Source: Malus domestica
Lineage: Eukaryota > Streptophyta > Magnoliopsida > Rosales > Rosaceae
Direction: 5' to 3'
NCBI RefSeq assembly: GCF_042453785.1
Contig: NC_091673.1
Span: forward strand, 15,409,501 to 15,473,500
Length of the DNA stretch: 64,000 nt
The notes under the pieces are model-generated. The model did no database searches. It was not told the DNA's origin and worked only from the letters and a program-made list of their open reading frames with translations. Numbering within the stretch: position 1 is the stretch's first letter; every line of letters begins with the position of its first letter. The position numbers and the translations under genes are program-made. Shown here in pieces: positions 49,201 to 61,242 of the stretch.

Positions 49201-51107
49201 TTTCCCGGAAATCTTCTATATTACATTACTGTTCATGCATTTCACCATTCTTCTTACCTGAAATTAAGTGGAAACATTGTGACAGTTAACGTCCTTAAAA
49301 AGCAGTCTAAAATTGCAATGATTATTTATTCTGTCATAATTTATTGATGAGAACTTGTTTTTAGGTTCTGGAAAATCCAAGAGCTTGCAGAACCTGACAA
49401 TGCAGCTCAGGAAGTGTTGTAACCACCCATACCTTTTTGTGGGAGATTATAACATGTGGCGCAGGGAGGAGATCATCAGAGCATCAGGAAAATTTGAACT
49501 ACTTGATCGTCTACTCCCAAAACTCCACAAAGCGGGGCACAGAATCCTGCTTTTTTCACAAATGACTCGTCTCATGGACATTCTTGAAATTTATATGCAA
49601 CTTCACGACTTTAAGTATCTTCGACTGGATGGTTCAACAAAAACTGAGGAAAGGGGGACTCTGCTAAAGAAATTCAATGCTCCAGACTCTCCATTCTTCA
49701 TGTTTCTCTTGAGCACTCGTGCCGGAGGCCTTGGTTTGAACTTACAAACTGCTGATACGGTAATAATTTTCGACAGTGATTGGAATCCACAAATGGACCA
49801 ACAGGCGGAGGACCGGGCCCATCGTATAGGTCAAAAGAAAGAAGTTAGGGTATTTGTGTTGGTTAGTGTTGGATCAATCGAAGAGGTAATTTTAGAGCGT
49901 GCTAAAGAGAAGATGGGCATAGATGCCAAGGTCATCCAGGCCGGACTATTTAATACAACTTCCACAGGTTGGTTGCACTTCAGTTTCATTTCATGCCATT
50001 TTTTTTTGTTATGATGTCATTACTTCTAGTAAGAATTAGGTTTTATTCACTGCTTCATTACTTTGCCTGCACATGCTCTCTACACATGCATTACGTTCAT
50101 ACAAATCTGGTTTCTTAATACGCATGCATGTCGTTCCCAAGTCAATGATAGGAGCAAATTAGAAGTGTTGCATTGAGTCACAACTATTATCGATCTTGAG
50201 CTTGCTATTGACCCTGCATAAACCACAGGATCAAAACTTTTATCCCCCACTCACAGTAAAGTAACACCACGTCTGCATCAGAGATTGAATGGAAGAGATG
50301 TCTTGCATCTTGCATGGTTAAGATGAACACATTTTCTTTATTTTTCTCTCCACTACAGCTGTATTCTGACAAAAGATATACGTTGTGTTTGCAGCTCAGG
50401 ACAGAAGAGAGCTGTTGGAGGAAATCATGCGCAAGGGTACAAGATCACTTGGGACAGATGTACCAAGCGAGCGAGAGATCAACCGCCTTGCTGCCAGATC
50501 AGAAGAAGAGTTCTGGCTGTTTGAGAAAATGGATGAGGAGAGAAGGCGAAAGGAGAACTACAGATCTCGCCTTATGGAAGACCATGAGGTTCCCGAGTGG
50601 GCATATTCAACACCTGATAAGCAAACTGCTACCAAAGGCTTTCATAGTGGCAGCATCACTGGAAAGCGCAGGAGAAAGGCGGTACAGTCTTATTCTGATG
50701 GCCTTAGTGATTTACAGTGGATGAAAGCTGTCGAAAATGGAGCAGACATATCGAAGCTTTCAGGAAGAGGAACAAAGAGAAATCATGTTCAATCAGATAG
50801 TGTTGAATTAGTTAGTGGTAATGCAGGAACAGAGGAAAAAGTTACGAAATTGATTCAAAATGTTCCGTTGGTGAAAGAGGGAGCAAGTGAAGATACCTAT
50901 GCGTTGACCCCAGCCTCGAAGAGACAGAAGTCTGAAGAGCTGGAAGTAGAGAAACATGAAAGTCATGCAGCTGGAGGAAGTGGTTTGAGTGGGCCTATCT
51001 TGACGTTCAAGATACATCGAAAAAAGAGATCAAGCTATACTAACCCAAGTTCCTCCTCCGATGGTAGAGGGCAAAATTCCAATGTAAGAGGTAATGGATG
51101 GGCTTAA
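41826..51107 (+). CDS. CHR12: SNF2-family chromatin remodeler, CHR12/CHR23 (MINUSCULE) type, 12 exons
   Basis: Exons: 41826-42011, 42333-42492, 43148-43212, 43439-43630, 44255-44404, 45020-45376, 45934-46193, 46361-46576, 48693-48900, 48987-49140, 49365-49967, 50395-51107; 3264 nt, 1087 aa (1086 if exon 4 starts at 43442). Layout: an N-terminal region starting MSPMAEL, an HSA-like charged segment (about 230-330), an acidic stretch, the SNF2 ATPase from about 375 with DEMGLGKT (408-415) and DEGH (511-514), [20 protein letters not shown], then the helicase C half with [23 protein letters not shown] and [11 protein letters not shown] (796-806). A SnAC-like segment and a basic tail follow; there is no bromodomain. 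Arabidopsis CHR12 and CHR23 act in SWI/SNF complexes controlling growth arrest and meristem maintenance. Which of the two is orthologous is not resolved. Confidence 0.93.
43947..44095. mobile_element. Mutator-type MITE, family A copy 3 (inverted), in SNF2 intron 4
   Basis: It begins AGGAAAACTAACGAAAAGTC and ends 'aaccgggagtgtttcattaagattccct' type sequence (here given in part: ccgggagtg, ttaagattccct), the reverse complement of copies 1 and 2. It is more diverged and its 9-bp duplication is no longer clear. It lies between exons 4 and 5. Confidence 0.75.
46217..46264 (+). repeat. CT-rich microsatellite in SNF2 intron 7
   Basis: A CT run of about 15 units with later CCT interruptions, starting some 24 nt after the intron 7 donor. 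Confidence 0.9.
47215..48332 (+). pseudogene. 5'-truncated RTE-type LINE, reverse transcriptase C-terminal part, in SNF2 intron 8
   Basis: A same-strand open frame (47229-47795) encodes the end of a non-LTR reverse transcriptase: [15 protein letters not shown]-like start (written with a frame irregularity near 47250), [15 protein letters not shown], and [12 protein letters not shown], where the second catalytic Asp of FADD is Asn. After a TAA at 47794-47796 the same frame goes on ([32 protein letters not shown]) and then shifts near 48080. The sequence ends in a GTT/TTG-rich run (48310-48332), as RTE elements do. The endonuclease and 5' half are missing. It cannot move by itself and sits in the 2.1-kb intron 8 without interrupting the host exons. 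Confidence 0.88.
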
Positions 51108-52546
51108 TCGAATTAGCTCAGCGAACCCCTCATGACTTCTTCCCTGAGCATGAGTGTGGCTGCTGATCTTGTACATGGTCTTCAGCATTGATCAGCTTTC
51201 TGCTGATCTTTTACATCTCAGAGCAGCAAATGCTTAACGACCTTGTAGTCATGGTGATGCTGACTTAACCTCCGTACATTCTGCTGGTTGTGCGAAGTGC
51301 GGCAGTTAGCAGCAACATGAACTTTATCGATAGCACCTTCCGATCTCATTGTCGGGCTCAGTAGGCATTGTGATAGGATAATGAATCTAAGATGTCTGCA
51401 CCACTTGTATCAAAGAAGAATAACGGTAGGGAAATGTATAAATTAATAATCTTTTGGTTTGCAATTAATTAGAGTGTTTATAACAATAAGATTGCATCTG
51501 TTTCTTGGAAGTTATTTAACAAGAAAGTTCTTGCTCGTAAAGTTCGTAAACTTTTTTCTTTTTGTATGGATTTCTTGAAATTGTTTGCAATTTCCTTGAC
51601 ACTGGAAACTTTTAATCAAGACAGGAGGAAATAAAGAAAAACTCCCGGCTGTAAGAGTAAAAAAAATATAAATTCAGCCAGACGTGACTGCTTCTGAAAG
51701 TGTTAAAAGCGTATTTACAACAGAAAATGCTTCTGCTGGCTTTAAGCTGATACGGTTAAAAATGCTTATAGGTCGGAAACGTTTTTTCGGAGGACCTATC
51801 AGATGCTTAACCTTTTCTTAACAAAATCAATTTGAGCAAAGCGCTTTAGAGAAAAAGTGCTTCCAATGGTAGTCCCAAACGAGCGAACAATTCTATTAAA
51901 CAGTAATGGCTTGCGTCTAGAGCTTTTGCCAATCTACAACGACCAGCAGACACAATGAGGGCAAGAACAACCTAAGTAAAGCATCAAGGCTGTGTTCCAT
52001 GAGTAAAAGCCTCTCAGAGAACAAAGCCTTTTCACTCATGGAACAAAGCCAAATCAGAATCATCAAATCATGTCCTTTAACAGTCAGTAATATCACACAT
52101 TTCGTTCTAACGTCTCTCTGGGTAACATCCGATGAAGCTGGAACGACATATTCTATTATAACACCAGCAGCAATGCTTTTGCTGCATTTCATAAAATAAT
52201 ATCCAGAATAACCCTCATGGTCATACATATGGCAAACATCCGAAATCTACTAAGGCCACATCGATCACAACAACAGGGGTGAAGCTTACTACACTCCTAA
52301 GGTTCAAAACAAAGAAAGATAAACTGACTAACATGACAATAAAAGAAACAATTAAACCCAATTCTACGAACACCCGTCATCACACAGCTTTACGAAACGG
52401 CTGGTGCCAACTGATGCATAATAAGATTCAATAGTCTTCCTAAAAGTTGCAAATACCCTCACCAGTAATTGATGTTAAAGAGGGTATTAACTCTGTGGAA
52501 CCTAATCAGGAAAGAGAAAAACACCTAGACATACGAGAGAGGACCT
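51108..52546. other. Convergent 3' flanks of SNF2 and RanGAP genes
   Basis: 1.44 kb between two convergent stop codons. It holds both 3' UTRs. The part 51690-51890 has 'gtgcttc/agaagc' inverted motifs like the eroded MITEs seen elsewhere. Two open frames overlap on opposite strands near 51917-52228 but carry no family motif. Confidence 0.5.
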
Positions 52547-54178
52547 CTATTCCTCTTGGCCAACTTCAAGGTTTTTCAGTTTGGATTCCAATTCATCCTC
52601 ATTGCCCTTGCCCTCTCCAGATTCTTTGTCATCATCTTCATCTTCGTCATCGTCATCTTCTCCTTCAGGGTCATTCTCGTCCAAAGATCCAAGCACGTTG
52701 GGAGATTTCTTGAATGCATCCTTCAGCTCATCAATGCCCTCATCAGAAATGAAATTTGCATTGATGTTGAGCAACTTAAAACCGGGCTTCTGAACCACAG
52801 CCTGTGCCAACGCACGAGCCCCTGCTCTTCTGATTTGGTTGGTGTTGAAATCAACTTCCTGCAACTCGGCATGGCCTTGCAACACCTTGCTGATCTGAAT
52901 AGTGCCTTCATCCTTAAGGCTATTCTCACCCAAATTCAGCTTGGCCAGATGTGGTTTAGCTGCTATACAAGCTGCTATAGCAGGAGCAGCTTTAGCAGTT
53001 ATGTCATTTCCAGCAATGTCAAAGACTTCAAGTGCAGGGGCTGATTCTTTGAGAACATTGGCAATTGCAACTGTGCCCTCATCTTCTAGGTTCAAGTAAC
53101 TAAGGTAAATCTCTGTCAAATTGTTATGCTTGGAAAGAGCTTTACTCAATGCGACTCCACCTTCTACACCAAACATGTTGTCCCGCAAGTCCAGCTTTTC
53201 CAAATGGGTACAAGTCCCAAGTGCTTCAGATAAGGCAACTCCTCCCTCGGAGCCTACCCTCGTGGAGGAGCAACGGAAATTCTCCAAAAGCGGAGAACGC
53301 TTGACAACCTCAGCAATAGCAATTGCCCCTTCATCTCCTGTCATATTATTATGAAAATGGAGGACTCTAAGCTTCTCTGTGGAAGGAATCAACTCACAAA
53401 CTGCTCGAGCAGCTTCTTCTGAAATGCCATCATTCATCAAATAGAGTTCCTCCAAGTAACTTTGTGATTTCAGGAGTGCCCCAAAAGCCCGAACACCTTT
53501 CTCACCCAAGGCATTGTTGGAGAGATTCAGATACTTCAAGATACTACCTTCTAAGGCAGCTGCAAATATATTCATGACTTCAAGAGCTTCTGCCTCCGGT
53601 CTTCCTGCTATAAAATCTGAGAGGTCAACTTCTTTCAATTGGTTCTTAAGAGAAACCAATATGGGCTCGGCAACACGGGCTGCTCCAAGACCAAAGCTTC
53701 TGTTGCTGAAGCATATTTTGGTGTAAGTGTTCCCTGGCTCCTTCAGTGGCTTCAAAAGCTCCTCAGCTTCCTCAGCCTCAATAAAAGCCCGTTGGCCTTT
53801 CGATATATCAAACAAAGTCTCAGTGGGTGTGGTATCAGATGTCACTTTCCCGTCCTCCTTGCTTCTAGGTCCCTTTTTAAGAACTTCCAGCAGGAGCTTA
53901 CTGCATTCCCGGGCATAAAGCTGCACTGCAGAACTTCCATCCCCATCTGGTTCATTTTCATAGTTTTGATCTGCAGTAGCAAAAGCGACATCCTCAATTC
54001 GTTTTGCATTTTCCTCAGCCTCTTCCTTACTCAGACAGCCATACTTCTCAGTGAAAAGGGATTTAGAGTTAAGATTGTTTATCATCCGCTCCACAAGCAC
54101 TTTCCTTGTATTTTGGCTAGGAGGCCATAGTTTAATTGAAAATGGACGGCGTTCTGAATTCAGAGTTGTGGCATCCAT
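52547..54178 (-). CDS. RANGAP1: Ran GTPase-activating protein with WPP domain
   Basis: An uninterrupted frame of 543 codons; the ATG is the CAT at 54176-54178. The N-terminal WPP domain (about 1-110) has FSIKLWPPSQNTRKVLVERM (12-31), which in plants targets RanGAP to the nuclear envelope via WIT/WIP proteins, replacing the SUMO-dependent anchor of animals. The catalytic leucine-rich-repeat domain runs about 200-490, with repeats such as LKYLNLSNNALGEKG (214-228), LEKLDLRDNMFGVEGG (326-341) and LAKLNLGENSLKDEG (411-425). The last ~45 residues are highly acidic (DDDDEDEDDD at 508-517), a standard RanGAP feature. It stimulates Ran GTP hydrolysis in the cytoplasm and marks the division site in plants. 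Length matches Arabidopsis RanGAP1 (535 aa). No coding introns, as in other plant RanGAPs. Confidence 0.96.
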   Translation of the reverse strand: MDATTLNSERRPFSIKLWPPSQNTRKVLVERMINNLNSKSLFTEKYGCLSKEEAEENAKRIEDVAFATADQNYENEPDGDGSSAVQLYARECSKLLLEVLKKGPRSKEDGKVTSDTTPTETLFDISKGQRAFIEAEEAEELLKPLKEPGNTYTKICFSNRSFGLGAARVAEPILVSLKNQLKEVDLSDFIAGRPEAEALEVMNIFAAALEGSILKYLNLSNNALGEKGVRAFGALLKSQSYLEELYLMNDGISEEAARAVCELIPSTEKLRVLHFHNNMTGDEGAIAIAEVVKRSPLLENFRCSSTRVGSEGGVALSEALGTCTHLEKLDLRDNMFGVEGGVALSKALSKHNNLTEIYLSYLNLEDEGTVAIANVLKESAPALEVFDIAGNDITAKAAPAIAACIAAKPHLAKLNLGENSLKDEGTIQISKVLQGHAELQEVDFNTNQIRRAGARALAQAVVQKPGFKLLNINANFISDEGIDELKDAFKKSPNVLGSLDENDPEGEDDDDEDEDDDKESGEGKGNEDELESKLKNLEVGQEE

Positions 54179-54187
54179 TGCAACAAA

Positions 54188-55531
54188 ACCTACAAATGCA
54201 GGTTGCGGTTATGTAAATGGCATTCATAAACACTTTAATAAAGTGATAAGCAGCTTACTTATGCCATACATATAAAGTTCCAAAATATTAAATGATAACC
54301 ATCATGAATTTACCAAATGAACGTTTCAGGATATGATATAAAACTGTATAACATCAGAAACAACATCCTTTAGCCAACATAATTCTTGAAAACAGAAAAA
54401 ATTAAGTTAATATATGCAAAATGATAACTGTTGAGGCGAAGAAACTTGGAATATAGAAAATAACAATGATGCAACAAAACTTCTTGTCCTCTTCAGGGGA
54501 GGAGAAAATTTGTAACGTAAACAAAATTAAAAGCACTAAACTAAAACCTTCTAAACTACTATCATGCAATTCCTTCAGTTTTAACTTTTAAGCAATTGTT
54601 TCCCCATATATATAGATTCCCAATATTTTATGTTGCTCTTTATTACCAATCAAGTTTCTTCTCTTTCCCCCCTTTCTAGCAATCAAAAAGAGGGTTAGAG
54701 GAAATTTCACAGTTCCATTTGGTAAAAGGTATCATCAACAAATGAAAACGATAGAGTGAAGCAGTAACTTTCGCTTCTTATAATCTAAAACATTGGAAAT
54801 TTTATCATACAATTAAAGAATCACCATGCGGAAAATTACCCTTCCATTATTTTTGGATAACTTTTCACCCTACAACAGTCCATCTTTAAGGTTCATTAAA
54901 AATTAAACCGGTCAGTAAGCTCATTCGCAACAGATATGCTCTCTCAGAAAAACCAAAGAGATAACCTCACTGGGCTGCTCAACTATCCAATTCATAACAG
55001 ATCCAACATTTTGCATCCCTTCCGCCCCCAACCATGGGGTTGATTCCACTGCAAACCATCTCGTTCATTCTCTCTGTTCTCATCTCCAACGCACACTCAT
55101 ACATATTCAGACCAAAAAAAAATACAGATTCTTAAATTTGGCTCATCTCATTGAACCAACCCCATTCTCCTAAACTAAAGATAAAATTGTCAAATGACCA
55201 ATGTCATGAACTTATTTATTGGGTAAATGTCAAGTTGCCCAAAAACTACCATTATAAAAAACCCAAAAAGATTCAAACTTCCGCAGTAAATATGATCTGC
55301 AACTAATAAAAAATTAATCAACTCGAAATCAAATATAAACCCAAATGAATCTGAACCCACCAAGCAAAACACAAAACAACCCGGAACAGATAATCAATCA
55401 AACAAAACCAAATGGGGTTTAATACCTTCAAGGATTTCAAATTAAAGCCAGATTATCAAGCACAAAAAGTTACCCTAAAACTGGAAAAAGAGGTAAAAAC
55501 GAAGCAAAAGTCGAAGAGAAAGAGATGGGTA
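54188..55531 (-). other. Probable leader intron of RANGAP1
   Basis: On the minus strand a 'gcatttgtag' acceptor lies just before the start codon (about 9 nt upstream), and a donor-like 'aaag|gtaccc' sits near 55531, after a GA-rich stretch (55532-55640) that looks like a transcribed leader. No other gene is seen between. The intron is inferred; RNA reads would settle it. Confidence 0.5.
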
Positions 55532-56282
55532 CCTTTCTTTTCCACTCCGGATTTCTGGGTACTTTGGGACTTATCTGAGATTCAAACGGAACTCAGAAAT
55601 GGAGGAAGGCAGAGAGGGAAAAGAGAGTGGAGGGAAAAACTGAAAATTAAGGGCAGCGGAGTGCGTGTAGGTTTTTTGGATTTATACTTGGGGGAACATT
55701 GTGTCAATTATCATGTGCGTTTCCGGCAGCCACTTTCGATGTTTGGAAAGGAAAATAGCAATGTGACCTTATCCGAATAGGGTACCGTCCCTAAACTGAA
55801 TTAGAGAAGTTACACAAAATTATCTCAACTATGGATCAAACTATACTATCATACTTCATCTTTAGAATTTGTTCCAATGCTATACCTATGTTAGTTTGTC
55901 CGTGAATTTCTCGGTTAAATACTAACGTGACTTAATCTGGGACCCAGTTTCTCGCCCAGATGGATTCCACGTGGCACCACACCCAATGTTTTATTGCCAA
56001 ATGGCATCCACGTGAGATTTCCAATACACATGGCTTTCTCACCGGATGACATGTGGATATTCCATTAAAATTAAAAATATATATTTGAATTAAAATTAAA
56101 AAATTAAAAAGATGAGAGTACATTGTAAAGTGTGCCATTCGAATTGTTTTTCCCCCCGATACACCCAAACCCTGTCAATCTAATTCCATTCCCAATTCCA
56201 GAAAAAGAATCCTAACCCTAGTTCTCATACCAACTGCTTCAAATCTCAAACAATCAGATTAGAAATTCAACGAAAACTCCAA

Positions 56283-59200
56283 ATCATCTTGTCGACTCGC
56301 TTCCCTGACTTCGTTGGTGTTGGAAAGGGGTTTCATATGGGTTCCATTGGCTTCGAAGAAAAAATTGAAGGATTCGACATGGGGTGGTACGTGTGCGAGG
56401 ATCCCGACGAAACGACACCTACCTATTGTAAGTTTTTTTTTGTTGTGCTTTTGATGATTCCAAATGCATACTGAACTTATTTATTGGAATGGTTTAAATG
56501 TGTGTTTTGTTTATTCTTATTTGAAAAGGTGGATTTATGCTTTGTGAATTCGAAATGGTACTGAGGTGTCGGATAAAGGGTTTGTAGTTTTGTTTATTCT
56601 TGTTTGAAAAGGTAGATTTAGGCTTTGTTAATTAGAAATGGTTCTTGAGGTGTCGGATAATGGATTTGTAGCTTTATTTATTCTTGTTTGAAAATGTGGT
56701 TTTATGCTTTCTTAATTCAAAATGGTTACTGAGTTGTTGGATAATGGGTTTGTTGCTTTGTTTATTCTTGTCGATGTTTATTCTTGTCGATATAAGGTGG
56801 TTTGTTGCTTTGTTGTTTTGTTTATTTTTGTCAAGATAAGGTGGTTTGTTGCTTTATTGCTTTGTTTATTCTTGTCGAGAAATGGTTAATGTGATTTGGT
56901 TGTTTACATATGGTGTGTCGGATAAGGTGGTTTGTTGCTTTATTGCTTTGTTTATTCTTTTGCATTGGTTTTTGTTGGCTTCTGATTAGGTTAAAATGCA
57001 ATTACTTTTGTTTGTTGTTGGCTTTTAATTAGGGTTTGTTTTTGTGAATTTCAGTATATCCAGAACTATTCTCTATTGAATTGCATCATGGTGGGGAGAT
57101 AAGTTATGAAGTCTACGCTGGGCGAAAAGTGACATATATGGATAACTGTGATAAGGATCTCATGTCATTGCAGGTGATAGATGATATGGTGGAGGTAGTT
57201 GGATATAGTGAGCGGTCCATGAAATACTATTACTAGATTCCCAACATAGACCTTTCTAATGGTTTGGAGCTGATTCAAAGTGATTCCGATGTTCAAACGA
57301 TGTGCAATTTTGTTCCAAAAGATAAAGTGATTGAGATGTAAATCGAAGAATTGATGACAGAAGAAGTTGTAACCTAAGAGCAACAGTTTATGAAGTTTAT
57401 GGAAGTCAGTGGTCCAAGTAAATTGGTAATTGAGGAGATAAGTAGTTCAGAGGGAGATGTTGGGTCAACACCATTTAAACCAATAAGATATAAGGGATTG
57501 CTACCTATTGAAGGGCCAAAAGTGGATGATTGTTGCACATTTCAACTAGTGCAAACATGTGTGATTGAGGTAGGAGAGAGAAATGCTTATTATGGGAATG
57601 GTCAGAAAGAGAAAAATGGTGAAGGGCCAAATGAGAACAAGGGGAAATATATCGCTGGGGTAGGAGAAGAGGATGCTGAGGTAGAAGAAGGGGATATTGA
57701 GGTAGGAGAGGGAGATGTGGGAGAGGGAGACACTGAAGTCTTCTTTGATGTACCTATTAGTTTTGAGGGGAATGTTGAATAAGAAAATGAAGAAGCTGTT
57801 GAAGAAGATGATAGTAAGTTTGAAGAGAGTGAATATGGGAGTGATGCTGATAACCCAATGTTTTCTAGGAGCGATGCTGATAACCTAGTGTTTTCCAAGT
57901 TTGATGGTATTGTGGAAGAAAATGCAAGGGAATATGAGCATAGAAAAGAAATGAACTTAAAGGATGAAATGGATTCTAAGCAAAGAAATGCAAGGCAATC
58001 TGAGCAAAGTTGGGAAAGAGAATAAGAGCAAAAGGAAGAAGAATTTGATATTGCAACTTTGGAACAAAATATGGTTAATGATCCAGACTATAACTCTAAT
58101 GCCCTGGAGAGTGGAGGCAAAAAACATGAGTGTTTTTCAGAGTTCAATGAGAAAACAGACATAAAGAATCTCACTCTTACACTAGGGCTTGTTTTCAGGG
58201 TTCATGTGCAATTCAAGCTAGCTTTTATCATGTACTCCCTAGTGAATGGATTTAGGGAAATCCATTTTCCTAGGAATGAGAAGTTGAAAGTCATAGCAAT
58301 GTGTGCAAACGGCTGCCTTTGGAAGTATTGTGCTGGAAAAATGTATGGTTCAAACATCATATAGATCAAGACTATACTTGATAAAGACACATGTGGGAGA
58401 GCTTGGGCAAACAAGAACTTGAAGTCCTATTTGCTGACGAATTTGTACATGGACATAATAAAACGTAATCTCACATGGCTTGTGGATTCTTTTTTATAAA
58501 CTATCGAATCATAGTGGAATCATGGTTGTACAAAGAGGAAGGCTTACAAGGCTTTAGATAGGGCTTTGAAGATCATTGAGGGAAAATATGCAGACTAATA
58601 CACAAAGTTGTGGAATTTTGCTGAGGAAGTGAGGAAGACTAACCGTGGAAGCACAATAAAGGTGAAGTTAGATAGGCAGAGGTTCCAAAGGATATATGTG
58701 TGCTTGGGGGCTTGCAAAAAGGGGTTTAAGTTAAGGTGAAGACCATTGATAAGATTAGATGGGTGCCGTTTAAAGAGTGTACATGGAGGTTAGCTACTTT
58801 GTGCTATTGGCATTGACCCAAATGATGAAACATGGGTTATAGCGTATGCAGGGGTAGAAATTGAGAATAAGTCCAGTTTGATTTGGTTCTTAAAGTTACT
58901 AGTTGTTGATGTTGGGATTGTCAATCAATAGGGATGGACATTTATCAGTAATAAGAAAAATATGTTAATTCCGGTCTTTTAAAAAGTCCTCCTTAATTCC
59001 CACCACAAATTTTATGTGAGACATTTGTATACCAACTTCAGAAATCTGATCAAGGGGAAAACTTTGAAAGATGCTTTATGGTCAATAACCAGAACAACAA
59101 CAGTTCCCCACTTCAAAAAAGCAATGGAGGATATGAAGAAGCTGGATGAAAATGCCTACAATTGGTTGGTGAAGAAGCCTGCACATTATTGGAGCAAGTC

Positions 59201-60106
59201 CAATTTTGAAACATATCCCAAGTGTGACATGTTGTTGAACAATCTCTATGAAAGTTTCAATGTTGTCATACTTGTGCCAAGACAAAAACCTATTTTCACC
59301 ATGTTACTCCTTATTTACACACTCTTGATGAAGAGAATTTAGATGAGAAGGGATATAATGGTGAACAAAGTTGGAGATCTATGTCCTAAAATTAAGAAGT
59401 TGGAGGAAGCCAAAATTCGACGTGACGGGTGCATTGCATAATGGTCAAGGGGCACTAAATTTCAAGTTGATGCTGGAAAGGGGAGCAATATATGGTTGTC
59501 TTGGTTAAGAAAACCTATTCTTGCAGAAAGTATGACTTGACAAGAATCTCATGCAACCATGCAATAACTGCCAAAAAATTTCAAGTGAGAAAAACCGGAG
59601 GACTATATCGATGCTTATTATTCAAAGGCACGGTACTTGGAGGTGTATTCACATTTAGTAATGCTGATGAACGAGATGTCTTTGTGGGAGGAAACCGAAA
59701 ACACACCAATATTGCTTCCTAACAAGACAACCAGGAAGGTCGATGAGGAGGAAAAACAAGGAAGCTGCTGAGAGGGACAATGAAGGTAAACAAACTCCCA
59801 CAAACCCAATCAATAATCCTCAAGGTCCTCCTTAACCAATTAAGCGGCAAGGCAGTTTGAAATGTACCATATGCAAAAAGGAAGGTCATAATGCAAGAAC
59901 CCATCATAGACATCTTCATCCAAGGGACAAACATGTAACATTTTCTATTTTATGTGGTTTTTTAAATCCTTTAAGATCATATCAGACTCTTAATCCTTTA
60001 AATTGCTTTGTAGGCATCCACATCTGCTCAAGGACAATCACCATTAACAAATTCAGCTGAAACTGCACCTAAAAAGATGACAAGGAAAACAAAGATAAAA
60101 ACTTAA
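56283..60106 (+). pseudogene. MURA-type transposase relic (PB1-like, MULE, SWIM, CCHC)
   Basis: Broken pieces in order. A possible first exon at about 56290-56430. A PB1-like Mutator N-domain from 57054 (SIELHHGGEISYEVYAGRKV; then DKDLMSLQVID), stopped by TAG at 57234-57236 and further in-frame stops. An acidic linker (57390-58160). A DNA-binding zinc finger piece (58240-58480: FPRNEKLKVIAMCANGCLWK). MULE transposase core (58600-59340: GACKKGF, ATGIDPND-like, IAYAGVEIENKSSLIWFLKL, then RHLYTNFR, NLYESFN). A SWIM finger (59490-59600: CSCRKYDLTRISCNHA). A zinc knuckle (59855-59900: CTICKKEGHNARTH, last Cys replaced by His). At least four frame changes and several stops show it is dead. Confidence 0.85.
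56505..56965. repeat. Minisatellite, ~84-bp unit, inside the MuDR relic
   Basis: Three units of about 84 bp start near 56505, 56588 and 56672, each beginning 'tttgtttattcttgtttgaaa' in variant form and ending 'gtcggataa(a/t)gg(g/a)tttgtag'. Shorter units follow (gtttattcttgtcgatata, ggtggtttgttgctttg) to about 56965. They lie between the possible first exon and the PB1-like segment, so likely in an old transposase intron. Confidence 0.8.
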
Positions 60107-60533
60107 CCATTTCCTTAGTTGTAAAATATTTGGATTTAGTTAAAAAGCTTGCTTTGTCTCTTAATGGATTTTGGATTTAGGCATCATAATCAGTAGTTGA
60201 ATCACCTAGAAGCACCAAGCAAACCAATAACTGAATCATCCCAAGGCACCAAGCACATAAATATCAAGCAATCCAGCCACTAGTTTTTTGCACAGATGGT
60301 TGTATTTTGTAAAGAAATTGTAAAGTTAGAACATGTTTTATGCATCCAGTGGGTCTTTTGTGAATTGAATGGATGATGTAGCGGGTTTTTTATGAATTTA
60401 GTAGGTTTTGTAATGTTGGAGATGCTAGATGAATTCAGTTAGTTTTTTTAACAGGTTTATGAATTTCTAGATAATTAAGCAGGTTTTATGCATAATTTGG
60501 TCCTTTTTTTTTTCTGGGGAGAGAAAAAAAGAA

Positions 60534-60587
60534 TGGTGAAATTTGGAGGATGAAGGTGAAATTTGGAGGATGAAGGTGAAATTTTTC
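60534..60587. repeat. Tandem 20-bp repeat, about 2.5 copies
   Basis: The unit GGTGAAATTTGGAGGATGAA occurs twice, then a partial GGTGAAATTT, inside the MuDR element downstream of the transposase relic. Confidence 0.9.
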
Positions 60588-60827
60588 TGGGGATGAAAGT
60601 GTTGAATTTTTTTTTCTCTTAGCCGATTTAAATTTCTGGGAAAGATGAAGGTGAAAGAATTGAGGAAGAAAGAAGAGAGAGAGAGAGAGGATAGAAAGAT
60701 AGGAGAGAGATAGGAGAGAAAAAGAGGAGATAAATGTGACATCCCACATCGCCCAGGGGAGTGGATCCTCTAAGCCTTATATATATATTTCATCTCTATC
60801 TAGCAGGCATTTGGGGAGCTCACTGGC

Positions 60828-60925
60828 TTCGGGTTCCGTAGGAACTCCGAAGTTAAGCGAGTTCGCTAGAGCAATCTCATGATGGGTGACCCACTGGAAA
60901 GTTTTGCTTATGTGAGTTCCCAGAA
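60828..60925 (+). promoter_or_regulatory. 5S rRNA-like Pol III promoter segment in Cassandra LTR1
   Basis: It contains 'aactccgaagttaagcgagtt' type sequence (box A side, about 60844-60864) and GATGGGTGACCCACTGGAAAG (box C side, about 60882-60902), in the same order and spacing as the internal control region of plant 5S rRNA. The ends of mature 5S RNA are not present, so this is not an rRNA gene. Confidence 0.85.
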
Positions 60926-61242
60926 ACAAAACCGTGAGGGCGTGGTCGGGGCCCAAAGAGAACAATATCGTGCTACGGCGGAGTTAAGCCTTGGATGTGG
61001 TGGGGGCCTGAGTCGAGATGTGATAATTTGGTATTAGAGTCAATCCCTGGCCGGAAGTGTGCCGACGAGGACATCGGGCCCCTAAGGCGGGTAGATTGTG
61101 ACATCCCACGTCGTCCAGGGGAGTGGATCCTCTAAGCCTTATATGTATATTCCATCTCTACCCACATCGCCCAGGGGAGTGGATCTTCTAAGCCTTATAT
61201 GTATATTCCATCTCTACCTAACACGAGGCTTTTTGAGAGTTC

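Noticed and set aside
53639-54130. Plus-strand open frames of 160 codons or so across RANGAP1
   Set aside because: They are shadows of the intact minus-strand RanGAP reading frame, which matches its family over its whole length.
55412-55780. Plus-strand open frame of 122 codons upstream of RANGAP1
   Set aside because: It lies antisense over the RANGAP1 leader and GA-rich promoter, is Lys-rich low complexity and shows no family motif.
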